From: Nocardia flavorosea
GTDB lineage: Bacteria > Actinomycetota > Actinomycetes > Mycobacteriales > Mycobacteriaceae
Reading direction: 5' to 3'
Length of the DNA: 64,000 nucleotides
Assembly (NCBI RefSeq): GCF_015477805.1
Contig: NZ_JADLQL010000002.1
Location: forward strand, 558,001-622,000
Shown here one piece after another: positions 55,445 through 62,849 of the stretch; the stretch's first letter is position 1, and each line of letters opens with the position of its first letter. The translations under genes and the position numbers were made by a program. The notes below the pieces were generated by a model that had not been told where the DNA came from, ran no database searches, and was given only the letters and a program-made list of their open reading frames with translations.

Positions 55445-55792
55445 ATGAACGAATTCGGTACTACGGTCGCCATTGAGACCGGCCGGAGCCAGTTCGGTCA
55501 GGGGGGAACACCTCTTCCGAAAAACTTTCCGCCCGTTGTCTACTTGCCGGTGTTGAGGCAAGTGCAGCGGGTCGAGGACGCGCAGATCATGTTGCGTCAA
55601 ATGCGTGACGGCCGCCTGGCTTGCTTGGCATATTCGGCGCTGGATCGCCTGTTGACCTGCTGCGGCGAAGATCAGCCCTGGATGTGGACTCCGACCGTAG
55701 CTCTGGATGCATTGCAGCAGGCCCGACCGTTCGACGTCCTGCTCCTGGATGTCTACATTCCGGAGGAGAGCCGGAGGTATCCGCGGTCATGA
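55445..55792 (+). CDS. SAV_915-like protein at the head of an ESX-type cassette
   Basis: 115 residues from ATG at 55445 (MNEFGTTVAIETGRSQFGQG). Core PPVVYLPVLRQVQRVEDAQI, LRQMRDGRLACLAYSALDRL and FDVLLLDVYIPEESRRYP resembles the SAV_915 group of small actinobacterial proteins that travel with type VII secretion genes. Function unknown; perhaps a chaperone or regulator. No signal peptide. It overlaps the next gene by ATGA, the start of a tightly packed four-gene unit. Confidence 0.7.
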   Translation: MNEFGTTVAIETGRSQFGQGGTPLPKNFPPVVYLPVLRQVQRVEDAQIMLRQMRDGRLACLAYSALDRLLTCCGEDQPWMWTPTVALDALQQARPFDVLLLDVYIPEESRRYPRS

Positions 55793-56079
55793 CGGAGCTG
55801 TACATCGACCAGGATTCGCTCGCAACGATAGTGAGCACACTGGCCACCTCCAGCACGGAGCTCGATGCGACGAACAACAAGACCCCCGACGCCTTGGATG
55901 CCGGTACGGTGACCCCCTCGGTCCTTGCGATCCTGTCTGTTCTGATAGACGGTGCCGGACAGCTCGTCGTGGGAATGGCTGCGAGTAGCGATGCGGTAGC
56001 GGATGCCGCCGCGAAGTACAAAGAGCAGGACGATACGACGGCCGACGCGGTGATACAGCAGACGTGGACGGCGGTCTGA
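55789..56079 (+). CDS. ESX-1-associated small protein (DUF2580-like)
   Basis: 96 residues from ATG at 55789 (MTELYIDQDSLATIVSTLAT). Helical, Ala/Asp/Thr-rich, ending SSDAVADAAAKYKEQDDTTA. It resembles the DUF2580 family (excreted virulence factor EspC-like), short helical hairpins exported by type VII systems. The Tyr near the end of the second helix (KYKEQDD) fits the YxxxD/E secretion signal (YKEQD). Three bases separate it from the WXG100 gene, so the two may be secreted as a pair. Confidence 0.75.
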   Translation: MTELYIDQDSLATIVSTLATSSTELDATNNKTPDALDAGTVTPSVLAILSVLIDGAGQLVVGMAASSDAVADAAAKYKEQDDTTADAVIQQTWTAV

Positions 56080-56082
56080 CCG

Positions 56083-57171
56083 ATGAGTATCAATACCAAA
56101 GTCGATGGGGACCCGGCCAGTATTCGGGCAGCGGCGGGATGGCTACGAGACACCCTCGCAGGTCAACTGTCGATCGCTGTGACAGACCTCGACAAAGTGC
56201 GCGGCCTCGCCGAGGCTGGATGGGACGGTGAGTCCGGCGAGGCGTTCGCCATCAAGACCCGGAACACGGCCAACAAGGCGAACGGTTTCGTCACTGAAAT
56301 ACAGAAGTATGCGACCGAACTCGACGCACTTGCCGGCCAAGTGCAGCAGGCACAGGTCGATATGTCGACCATCCGGACCAACGCGAGCAACGCCGGACTC
56401 ACTCTCACAGAACAGACCGTCGAGATGCCGGCCGAGGATGACGCCACCAAGCTCGCGGCCTACAACACCGCTTCCCAAGCGGTACAGCAGGTCCGCGATC
56501 GTGAGGGCTTCTGGGGATCTACCTGGACTAATATGCAGAATGACGTCAAGGACAAGTGGTTCCTGGTCGTCGGCGACATGATCAACGGGGCAGCCGGCGC
56601 ACTTGCCGTCAAGCATTCGTCGATGCTTCTCCAGAGCGCGGCAACCGCATCCAGTGATGCGTTGAAGGCCATGATCGAAGCCAAGAACGCGCCCGCCGGA
56701 ACCCCACGTCAGGTGGTCTATCGCGATATGGACTGGTCGCGACAGCAGATGCTGAAAGCCGGCGATCTGCTGGACCAGTCGGACAACGCGAAAACCAAAG
56801 GCGCAAAGATCGGTTTCCGGGTCGGTGGTGCGCTCGCTGTCGCAGGAATCGCATATGACATATACAACGGCAAACCTGCAGAGCAGGCCGTCGTCTCCGG
56901 TCTCTCGGGCTTCGGCGCTTCCGTCGCCGCTGGTGCCGCGGTCGGCGCGGCCGTGGGAATGGTAGTACCAGGGCCTGGGAACCTCGTGGGCGCTGCAGCG
57001 GGCACCGTGGTCGGGGCGGCTGCCGGACTCTTCACCTCAGGCGCTGTTGATTCTCTGTATTCGGAGGGTCTGAGTGTGGGTAGTGCTATCGACGGTGGAG
57101 TCCAAGCGCTGGAATCGACTGGCGAAGCCATCGGTGGGGGCATCTCGAAGGCGTGGAATGCGCTCTTCTGA
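56083..57171 (+). CDS. WXG100-type type VII secretion effector with glycine-zipper C-terminus
   Basis: 362 residues, ATG start. Residues 1-100 form a WXG100-like helical hairpin: AAAGWLRDTLAGQL, the turn AEAGWDGESGEAFAIKTRN (WxG), and a coiled second helix VTEIQKYATELDALAGQVQQ. The middle is helical (residues 100-240). Residues 245-330 are glycine- and alanine-rich with GxxxG spacing (VSGLSGFGASVAAGAAVGAA, VGMVVPGPGNLVGAAAGTVV), which looks like a membrane-inserting glycine zipper. The layout resembles secreted polymorphic toxins. The toxin role is inference; no enzyme motif is visible. Confidence 0.78.
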   Translation: MSINTKVDGDPASIRAAAGWLRDTLAGQLSIAVTDLDKVRGLAEAGWDGESGEAFAIKTRNTANKANGFVTEIQKYATELDALAGQVQQAQVDMSTIRTNASNAGLTLTEQTVEMPAEDDATKLAAYNTASQAVQQVRDREGFWGSTWTNMQNDVKDKWFLVVGDMINGAAGALAVKHSSMLLQSAATASSDALKAMIEAKNAPAGTPRQVVYRDMDWSRQQMLKAGDLLDQSDNAKTKGAKIGFRVGGALAVAGIAYDIYNGKPAEQAVVSGLSGFGASVAAGAAVGAAVGMVVPGPGNLVGAAAGTVVGAAAGLFTSGAVDSLYSEGLSVGSAIDGGVQALESTGEAIGGGISKAWNALF

Positions 57172-58024
57172 CCTTCCCGGTTATCCGAGCCCTTGGATCG
57201 AGGCACGCGGGTTCGCGCGGAAGCGTCTCGTATCCCTGGTTTTCCTCACGTGCCTGGCAGTTCTATGCGCTGTCGCGGCGGTGCTGATGTGGCGCAGCGG
57301 GGACCATGCGGCCCACGTCGTAGCCAAGTATGTCGGATTGTTCGGCCTGACGATGGCAGCCGTTGTGGCGATTGGGGCGTACACGAACTTCGGTTCGATT
57401 CGGCGGCCGAGCATGGCCGTATCGGGGAAAGCGGAAGGCGAGAAGGCGACCATCGTCCCTGGTTCGCTCTTCTATTTTGCTCTGTACCAGTTGATCTGGA
57501 CCTGTTTTGCGATTCTGTTCCTCACGGCCGGCACAGAAATTGCGGCGGCTGCCTGGCAGACGCACTGGGCCCTGGTATTGCTGTTCACCGGCCTCGGGCT
57601 GTGCAGCGCGTCTGCCCCGGCACTCGCGATGATGGACAAGCTGCGGCGCGGACGGGTCGTGCTGACCGCCGAGGAGATAATCCACGAAGGCTGGAGTTCG
57701 CAAACCCGGATTCCTTGGGACGATATTGCCCGCGTGGTTCCTGCGTTCGAGCAGAGTCCGTTGATCGTGATCACCGGATTGCCCGACGCGCGGTGGAGTC
57801 GACGTGCCATGACCCCGACATTGCAGATGGGCGAGCAGCCACGCCAGATCTGGAGGTTGGATCGCCCGGCGCGCACCGGCAGTGTCGTTCTGGAGTGCAC
57901 TCGATTGGCCGTGGACGGTTACCGGCTCTACCGCTTCCTCACCCACTACCTCGACAATCCCGCGGCAAGGTCTGAACTCGGAACCGCGCGCTCGCTCGAC
58001 CTGTGGTGCACCGTGCTGGACTGA
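57158..58024 (+). CDS. Polytopic membrane protein with PH-like domain, candidate immunity partner
   Basis: 288 residues from ATG at 57158, overlapping the WXG100 gene by 14 bases. Four membrane segments: LVSLVFLTCLAVLCAVAAVL, YVGLFGLTMAAVVAIGAY, FALYQLIWTCFAILFLT, WALVLLFTGLGLCSASAPAL. A cytoplasmic PH-like part follows (RGRVVLTAEEIIHEGWSSQT, RIPWDDIARVVPAFE). The coupling to a glycine-zipper protein suggests an immunity or assembly partner. The last 44 codons are duplicated at 61301-61432. Function not known. Confidence 0.75.
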   Translation: MRSSDLPGYPSPWIEARGFARKRLVSLVFLTCLAVLCAVAAVLMWRSGDHAAHVVAKYVGLFGLTMAAVVAIGAYTNFGSIRRPSMAVSGKAEGEKATIVPGSLFYFALYQLIWTCFAILFLTAGTEIAAAAWQTHWALVLLFTGLGLCSASAPALAMMDKLRRGRVVLTAEEIIHEGWSSQTRIPWDDIARVVPAFEQSPLIVITGLPDARWSRRAMTPTLQMGEQPRQIWRLDRPARTGSVVLECTRLAVDGYRLYRFLTHYLDNPAARSELGTARSLDLWCTVLD

Positions 58025-58100
58025 AGCGGTTGAGACCGGTCTATCTCTCGGATCGGCGACTGTGCACCGCCCGCCGCAGACGTGCAGAAGGACCAGCCCC

Positions 58101-58277
58101 ATGAGCACTCGGCGCGCCCGACAAAAGAACCGCATACGACGTAGGCACGATAGACAGCGGGGCCATTACGCGGCAGCCACCGCATTGGCGGCAGGGGCGG
58201 GGACGGCTCGGCGCAGACGTGGCGACAGGTGCGGCCCTCCGGCGCCCCCCTGTGAAGAACGTCCTCGACGCTGTTAG
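58101..58277 (+). CDS. Possible small basic protein
   Basis: 58 codons from ATG at 58101 with AGAAGGA about 10 bases upstream; strongly basic (MSTRRARQKNRIRRRHDRQR). It lies 76 bp after the membrane gene of the ESX cassette. No family, and Arg-rich frames arise easily in GC-rich DNA, so the call is weak. Confidence 0.25.
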   Translation: MSTRRARQKNRIRRRHDRQRGHYAAATALAAGAGTARRRRGDRCGPPAPPCEERPRRC

Positions 58278-58378
58278 GAGCAGCGGACCCGGCAGAGCCG
58301 GAAGCGAACACGTCTGCCGCTGGAGTGGACGGAGGAACCGGCCTGAGGGGTGCCCGTACGCCTCCGAGCCGACCTCTC

Positions 58379-58987
58379 TCAATGCGATGGGACCGACCGG
58401 TCCCGGCGGTCGACCACCGGGAGGATCACCTGGTCGACGATATCGATCAAGGTGTCGTCGCCGGGGAGGGAGCCGGCGTCCAACGCGTGCTTCAGGACAA
58501 GCGCTTCGCCGATATCGAGCACGACGGGGGTGACCACCGCCGGGTCTATCCGTCCGGAGCCGGCGTAGTGCTGTAGTACCGCTGTGGTGAATCGCCCGCC
58601 CTTCGGCTCGAACACATCGCTGTAGACGGCTTCCGCCAATTCCGGGTACCGGGCACGTTCGGCCAGAATCGTGCCGGTCACCTGAGCTGTGGGGGTGGCC
58701 ATCCAGGCGACCATCAGCCGGAGCGCCTCGATGAGGTCGCGACGTAGATCGCCGGTGAGGTCGGGTTCCGCGTTGTCCTGCGGGAACCCGCCGCGTACGG
58801 TATCCAGCAGCACTGCCTGCGGGTTGTCCCAACGCCGGTACAGCGAGGTTTTCGCAATACCGGCGCGCTGGGCGATACCGTCCATCGTCAGCTTGCCCAC
58901 ACCCACCTCGATGACTTCCTCGACGACGGCCGCATGCACGGCCGCCACCACTTCGGCATCAGTTCGGCGGCCAGATTTTGCGGGCAT
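58379..58987 (-). CDS. TetR/AcrR family regulator
   Basis: 202 residues, ATG start (MPAKSGRRTDAEVVAAVHAA). TetR DNA-binding domain: VGVGKLTMDGIAQRAGIAKT then SLYRRWDNPQAVLLDTVR (TSLYRRWxxxxxL). The C-terminal domain (LRRDLIEALRLMVAWMATPT) matches the TetR_C_16-like type by general look. It is encoded 38 bp downstream of the GH39 glycosidase on the same strand, so it probably controls that gene; the palindrome at 60531 is the likely operator. Confidence 0.9.
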   Translation of the reverse strand: MPAKSGRRTDAEVVAAVHAAVVEEVIEVGVGKLTMDGIAQRAGIAKTSLYRRWDNPQAVLLDTVRGGFPQDNAEPDLTGDLRRDLIEALRLMVAWMATPTAQVTGTILAERARYPELAEAVYSDVFEPKGGRFTTAVLQHYAGSGRIDPAVVTPVVLDIGEALVLKHALDAGSLPGDDTLIDIVDQVILPVVDRRDRSVPSH

Positions 58988-59025
58988 CCGATCCTCCGGT
59001 ATCGCACGGGACTGTCCCGAGCAGA

Positions 59026-60504
59026 CTAGTCCGCGCTGTTACCGAGGACAGCGACCGCCGTACCGAACGGTCCCAGTTCCACCATCCCGTTCTGCACCGG
59101 ACGGGTGATCGCCGATCCGGAGCCGGTGGTCGTATCGATCGTGTGGATGTGGCGGACCGGATCGGTGATCTGTACGCGCACCGTTTCTGGATACTTGTTG
59201 ACGAGCAGAAGCTTGCGCTGTCCTTGCGGGGAGACGAACGCCTGGCTGTGGAGCCGGGTCGCCAGCATGGGCGGGAGCGGAGCATTCGGATACAGGGTGT
59301 CGCCGGGCCCGAAGTTCTCGAGCAGGAGTTCCAGGACTCGGTAGCGCGCGTTGGGTTCGCCCGTTTCCCAGTCCAGCAGGGAGACGCCGTGGTTCATCCC
59401 CGGGTAATCGATGAATTCGGCCACGCCTACGAGATCGATGCCCAGCGCCGTCAGATTCGACCAGATATAGGCGACCACCGCGCCGCTGAGCGCCCAGTAT
59501 TCAGCAGGAGTATCCGGGGCCGGGTTCATGACGTCCGGCGCGAACGTGCCCAGCTCGTTGATATGGGTTTCGGTGTCCGGCGAAAGCCGCTTTTTGATCG
59601 ATTCGATCAGTTGCACCTGGCGGAGGAAACCATCGGCCTGGGCGAACATCCCGCCGTGCCAGGTGTCGAAAGGTGCGTTGCCTTCGAGACCGAATGGATT
59701 CAGGATGTCGGGCACCGCATAGAAGTGGTAGGAAATCGCGTCCAGCGGAATTCCGTCGCGGTGGTTGGCCGGATCGAGGAAGTGCCAGAAGTATTCCGGG
59801 TCCAGGTCCACGAGGCTGAGCGAGAGTCCGATGAATTTCATTTCCGGGTCGAGCGGTCGCAGGCGTTCGACAACCGCGTCGTAGAGCCGGGTGTAGACCT
59901 GAGGCGAAAGCTGGTGTCCCATATCGGGTTCGCACAGCACCTCCCAGTACGCGAACCGGTGGTTTCGTCCGGATACGTGTCGCGTATCGAACTGATCGAC
60001 GAATCCGCCGTCGATATACCAGCGGCCGATCCGCTCGAAATGCTCGGCTACTTCCGCCAGGCTCGGGTCACGGAATTCTGTGCCCTGCTCGTATTCCCAG
60101 TTGATCGCAGCGGGGTCTTCTTCGGGGATGACCGGTTCCGGCGTATCGAACATCCAGGTGGGGATGGTCGCGAAGTTCGCCACGACAGGCCGGCCGGCGG
60201 TGGCTGCCAGGAAATCGTCGACGAATTCGTCGAGCCGGCCGAAATCCCAGGAGGTCTTACCGTCCCGGGGCGGGTGGAGTTCGGGCACCGACAGTCGCGG
60301 CGAGGACCACCAGGGCAGGAACCGGGCGTAGTCGACGCCGAGGGCGCGCAATGCCGCGAACGCTTTGTCGTGGATCGGTGAACTGCGCTGCAGCGGAGGC
60401 GCTGTCCACAGGTGCGTGGTCAGCGTGGTGCGGGAGGTGGCGGACGGGCTGGACCAGTCGACCGCGATCGGCATGATCTCGGTCGCGGGCTGGGGTTCGG
60501 TCAT
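59026..60504 (-). CDS. GH39-like glycoside hydrolase
   Basis: 492 residues, ATG start behind GGAAGG. TIM-barrel with a C-terminal beta domain, GH39/beta-xylosidase-like: LGVDYARFLPWWSSPRLSVP, YWEVLCEPDMGH (general acid Glu), ISYHFYAVPD, HINELGTFAPDV (nucleophile Glu). The canonical NEP of the acid motif is changed to CEP (Asn to Cys). No signal peptide, so it acts inside the cell. Substrate unknown; a xyloside or iduronide is only a family guess. Unit with the TetR regulator downstream. Confidence 0.8.
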   Translation of the reverse strand: MTEPQPATEIMPIAVDWSSPSATSRTTLTTHLWTAPPLQRSSPIHDKAFAALRALGVDYARFLPWWSSPRLSVPELHPPRDGKTSWDFGRLDEFVDDFLAATAGRPVVANFATIPTWMFDTPEPVIPEEDPAAINWEYEQGTEFRDPSLAEVAEHFERIGRWYIDGGFVDQFDTRHVSGRNHRFAYWEVLCEPDMGHQLSPQVYTRLYDAVVERLRPLDPEMKFIGLSLSLVDLDPEYFWHFLDPANHRDGIPLDAISYHFYAVPDILNPFGLEGNAPFDTWHGGMFAQADGFLRQVQLIESIKKRLSPDTETHINELGTFAPDVMNPAPDTPAEYWALSGAVVAYIWSNLTALGIDLVGVAEFIDYPGMNHGVSLLDWETGEPNARYRVLELLLENFGPGDTLYPNAPLPPMLATRLHSQAFVSPQGQRKLLLVNKYPETVRVQITDPVRHIHTIDTTTGSGSAITRPVQNGMVELGPFGTAVAVLGNSAD

Positions 60505-60530
60505 GTGGAGCCTTCCAGAGCAAGAAACAC

Positions 60531-60546
60531 TAGCGTAGCTACGCTA
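60531..60546. promoter_or_regulatory. 16-bp palindrome, candidate TetR operator
   Basis: TAGCGTAGCTACGCTA is a perfect palindrome, 27 bp upstream of the GH39 start, followed by a weaker TAGCTAAC echo at 60551. Its position and symmetry fit a TetR operator for the GH39-TetR unit. Confidence 0.75.
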
Positions 60547-60650
60547 ACATAGCTAACTGTTCGTAGTTATGCCTCGGAGGTGGTCGACTCACCAGGCCGG
60601 CGAAACGGCAACCACGACGCCATGATGCAATCACTGCTGGCATTGATTGC

Positions 60651-60872
60651 ATGGCGACGGTAACCATCCGTGACCTCGACAGCAGCGTGAAGGACCGCCT
60701 GCGCCGGCGAGCCGCCGCACATGGACCAAGCATGGAAGCCGAAGCCCGGGACATACTCGCCGCGGCAGTACGCCCGAAACGGCTATTGCATGAGCTCTAC
60801 GAGCGCAGTCGGCCCTACGCAGCCGAGCTGGACATGCCACAGCAGCCCGAGGCCGGGTCGGCACAGCTGTGA
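60651..60872 (+). CDS. FitA-like antitoxin
   Basis: 73 residues, ATG start. Ribbon-helix-helix strand and helix MATVTIRDLDSSVKDRLRRR, AAAHGPSMEAEARDILAAAV, the FitA/VapB pattern, with a Pro-rich C-terminal tail that would enter the toxin active site. It overlaps the PIN toxin by GTGA. The toxin partner is broken, so this antitoxin is now solitary. Confidence 0.88.
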   Translation: MATVTIRDLDSSVKDRLRRRAAAHGPSMEAEARDILAAAVRPKRLLHELYERSRPYAAELDMPQQPEAGSAQL

Positions 60873-61296
60873 TCATCGCCGATACCGACGTGGTGTCCGA
60901 GCTGTTCAAACACACCCCGACAACCACGTACTCACCTGGCTGGGCGAATGCGACGACGTCACGATCAGCACAGTGACCATCGGCGAGATCTAGGCAGGTA
61001 TCGAGAAACTACCGGAGGGATCCCGCAAGGCGGGCTTGGCCACATTGGCAACCGAACTGTTCGACGAATTCGGCGACGAAGTCGAAGCCTACGACTTCCG
61101 TGCGGCACGTATCTACGGCCGAATTGTCGCCGAATATCGCCGCCGTGGCCGGCCGATCGGATACGCGGACGCACAGATCGCCGCGAGCTGCCTCGCCAAC
61201 GACTGCCCGGTAGCGACCCGCAACGTCAAGGATTTCACCGACCTGGGCCTCGCCATCGTCACCCCCTGGGAAACCGATCGACACGCCAGAGGGTGA
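60869..61296 (+). pseudogene. FitB-like PIN-domain toxin, disrupted
   Basis: Starts GTG at 60869 (VIIADTDVVSELFKHTP), then needs a frame shift near 60918, where one C appears lost from a C-run, to continue DNHVLTWLGECDDVTIST, VTIGEI. An in-frame TAG at 60991-60993 replaces the usual Tyr of IYAGIE. The rest is intact: AGIEKLPEGSRKAG to IGYADAQIAASCLANDCPVA, TRNVKDFTDLGL. All PIN acidic positions are still present, so inactivation looks recent. Confidence 0.88.
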
Positions 61297-61300
61297 GCGG

Positions 61301-61432
61301 GAGTGCACTCGACTGGCTGTGGACAGCCACCGGCTCTACCGCTTCATCACCCACTACGCCGACAACCCCGCGGCACGATCCGAGTTCGGAAACCCGCGAT
61401 CACTCGATCGGTGGCATCGAGCGACCAGATGA
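61301..61432 (+). pseudogene. Duplicated 3' fragment of an ESX-cassette membrane gene
   Basis: 44 codons (ECTRLAVDSHRLYRFITHYA to RATR stop) match the last 44 codons of the membrane gene at 57893-58024 at 30 of 43 residues, same length and same stop position. It has no start or upstream part. It is a remnant of a second cassette or of recombination at cassette ends. Confidence 0.85.
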
Positions 61433-61747
61433 TCAGCAACACACCGTCCAATTTGTCGGGTCCGGGCTCGCAGGGCGGAATACCGGCGGCGAGCGCGGTG
61501 GGAAGCTGAACCCGTAAATTCCGGTTGTCCCGGCATTACGAACGCCTCGTCAGCCCGTGAGCGCCGGACCTTGTCCGGTAGCCGATTCGCGATCGCAGGC
61601 CGAGCCGGTACGCAGCGGCGGAGAGCAGTTCGGCCGTGCCAAGAAATCACCACATCTGAACAGGCTGGGTTCGATGTGGTGATTTCGCCACACGCTACCC
61701 GCCGGAGTACACGGCGGGTAGCGGCAGGGAGTATTTCTGAAACAAGT
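61433..61747. other. Intergenic stretch without a gene
   Basis: 315 bases between the remnant and the F420 oxidoreductase stop. Besides the terminator hairpin at its right end, no family-like frame was seen. Confidence 0.4.
61693..61723 (-). terminator. Hairpin terminator of the F420-dependent oxidoreductase gene
   Basis: Perfect 12-bp arms CGCTACCCGCCG and CGGCGGGTAGCG with a 7-base loop, 25 bases beyond the minus-strand stop. No T-run follows, as is common in GC-rich genomes. Confidence 0.7.
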
Positions 61748-62788
61748 TCACCCGACGGCGACCAGTGGCGCCAAACGCTTCAGCTGCTCCACATCGGGTA
61801 CCGAAACCAGCAGCATGGTGACACCCGAGGCTTCCCAGACGCCGATCTGCTCGCGGACTTGCGCCTCGTTGCCGATGATCGCCGTCTCCAGCACCAGTTC
61901 GTCGGGTACGGCGGCGGCCGCCTCGGCCTTCTTGCCCGCCTGGAACAGGGCGCCGATCTCGTCGACCTCCTTCTCGTACCCCATCCGCCGGTACACCTGA
62001 GCATGGAAGTTGAGCTCCGGCGCACCCATCCCGCCGATGTAGAGCGAGGTGACCCAGCGCATCCGTTCGATCTCGGCGGCGACATCGTCGGTGACGATCA
62101 CCTGGGCGGTGGCGGCGATTTCGAAGTCCTCCCGCGAACGCCGGGCACCCGGGCGCGCGAAGCCCTCGTCGAGCCATTCGTTGTACATTCCGGCCATACG
62201 CGGCGTGTAGTAGATCGCCAGCCAGCCGTCGGCGATCTCGGCGGTGAGCGCCACGTTCTTGGGGCCTTCGGCACCCAGCCAGATCGGCAGGTCCGCACGT
62301 AGCGGGTGGGTTATCGGCTTCAACGGCTTGCCGAGGCCGGTGGCGCCGGGGCCGGTGTAGGGCAGCGAGTAGTTCGGGCCGTCGTTCGTCACGGGGGCTT
62401 CCCGGGCCAGGACCTTGCGGACGATATCGACGTATTCGCGGGTGCGCTGCAACGGTTTGGCAAACGGCTGCCCGTACCAGCCCTCCACCACCTGCGGGCC
62501 GGAGACGCCGAGACCGAGAATGGCCCGGCCGCCGCTGAGGTGGTCGAGGGTCAGCGCGTGCATGGCCGTGGCCGTGGGGGTGCGGGCGGACAACTGCACC
62601 ACCGAGGTGCCCAGCCGGACCCGTTCGGTGGCCGAACCCCACCAGGCCAGCGGGGTGAAGGCGTCCGAACCCCAGGATTCGGCGGCGAACACCGCGTCGA
62701 AGCCGGCCTCTTCGGCGGCTACCACTACTTCCGCGGCATGCTGCGGCGGCGCGGCGCCCCAGTAACCGAGCTGCAATCCGAACTTCAC
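61748..62788 (-). CDS. LLM class F420-dependent oxidoreductase (Rv3520c-like)
   Basis: 346 residues, GTG start (VKFGLQLGYWGAAPPQHAAE). Luciferase-like TIM barrel: EAGFDAVFAAESWGSDAFTP, RVRLGTSVVQLSARTPTATA, LDHLSGGRAILGLGVSGPQV, PIWLGAEGPKNVALTAEIAD. Belongs to the F420-dependent reductase family; the order next to a double OB-fold gene matches Rv3520c-Rv3521. Its steroid substrate is not known. A KstR site lies 39 bp upstream. Confidence 0.93.
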   Translation of the reverse strand: MKFGLQLGYWGAAPPQHAAEVVVAAEEAGFDAVFAAESWGSDAFTPLAWWGSATERVRLGTSVVQLSARTPTATAMHALTLDHLSGGRAILGLGVSGPQVVEGWYGQPFAKPLQRTREYVDIVRKVLAREAPVTNDGPNYSLPYTGPGATGLGKPLKPITHPLRADLPIWLGAEGPKNVALTAEIADGWLAIYYTPRMAGMYNEWLDEGFARPGARRSREDFEIAATAQVIVTDDVAAEIERMRWVTSLYIGGMGAPELNFHAQVYRRMGYEKEVDEIGALFQAGKKAEAAAAVPDELVLETAIIGNEAQVREQIGVWEASGVTMLLVSVPDVEQLKRLAPLVAVG

Positions 62789-62826
62789 AACCGACCCCTT
62801 TCCGGCCTACTGCTTGCCAGCAGAAT

Positions 62827-62840
62827 AAGAACCTGTTCTA
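62827..62840. promoter_or_regulatory. KstR-type operator between the F420 oxidoreductase and OB-fold genes
   Basis: AAGAACCTGTTCTA matches TnnAACnnGTTnnA at 7 of 8 fixed positions. It lies in the 61-base divergent gap, 38 bp from one start and 9 bp from the other. Confidence 0.75.
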
Positions 62841-62849
62841 CTCGATAAT

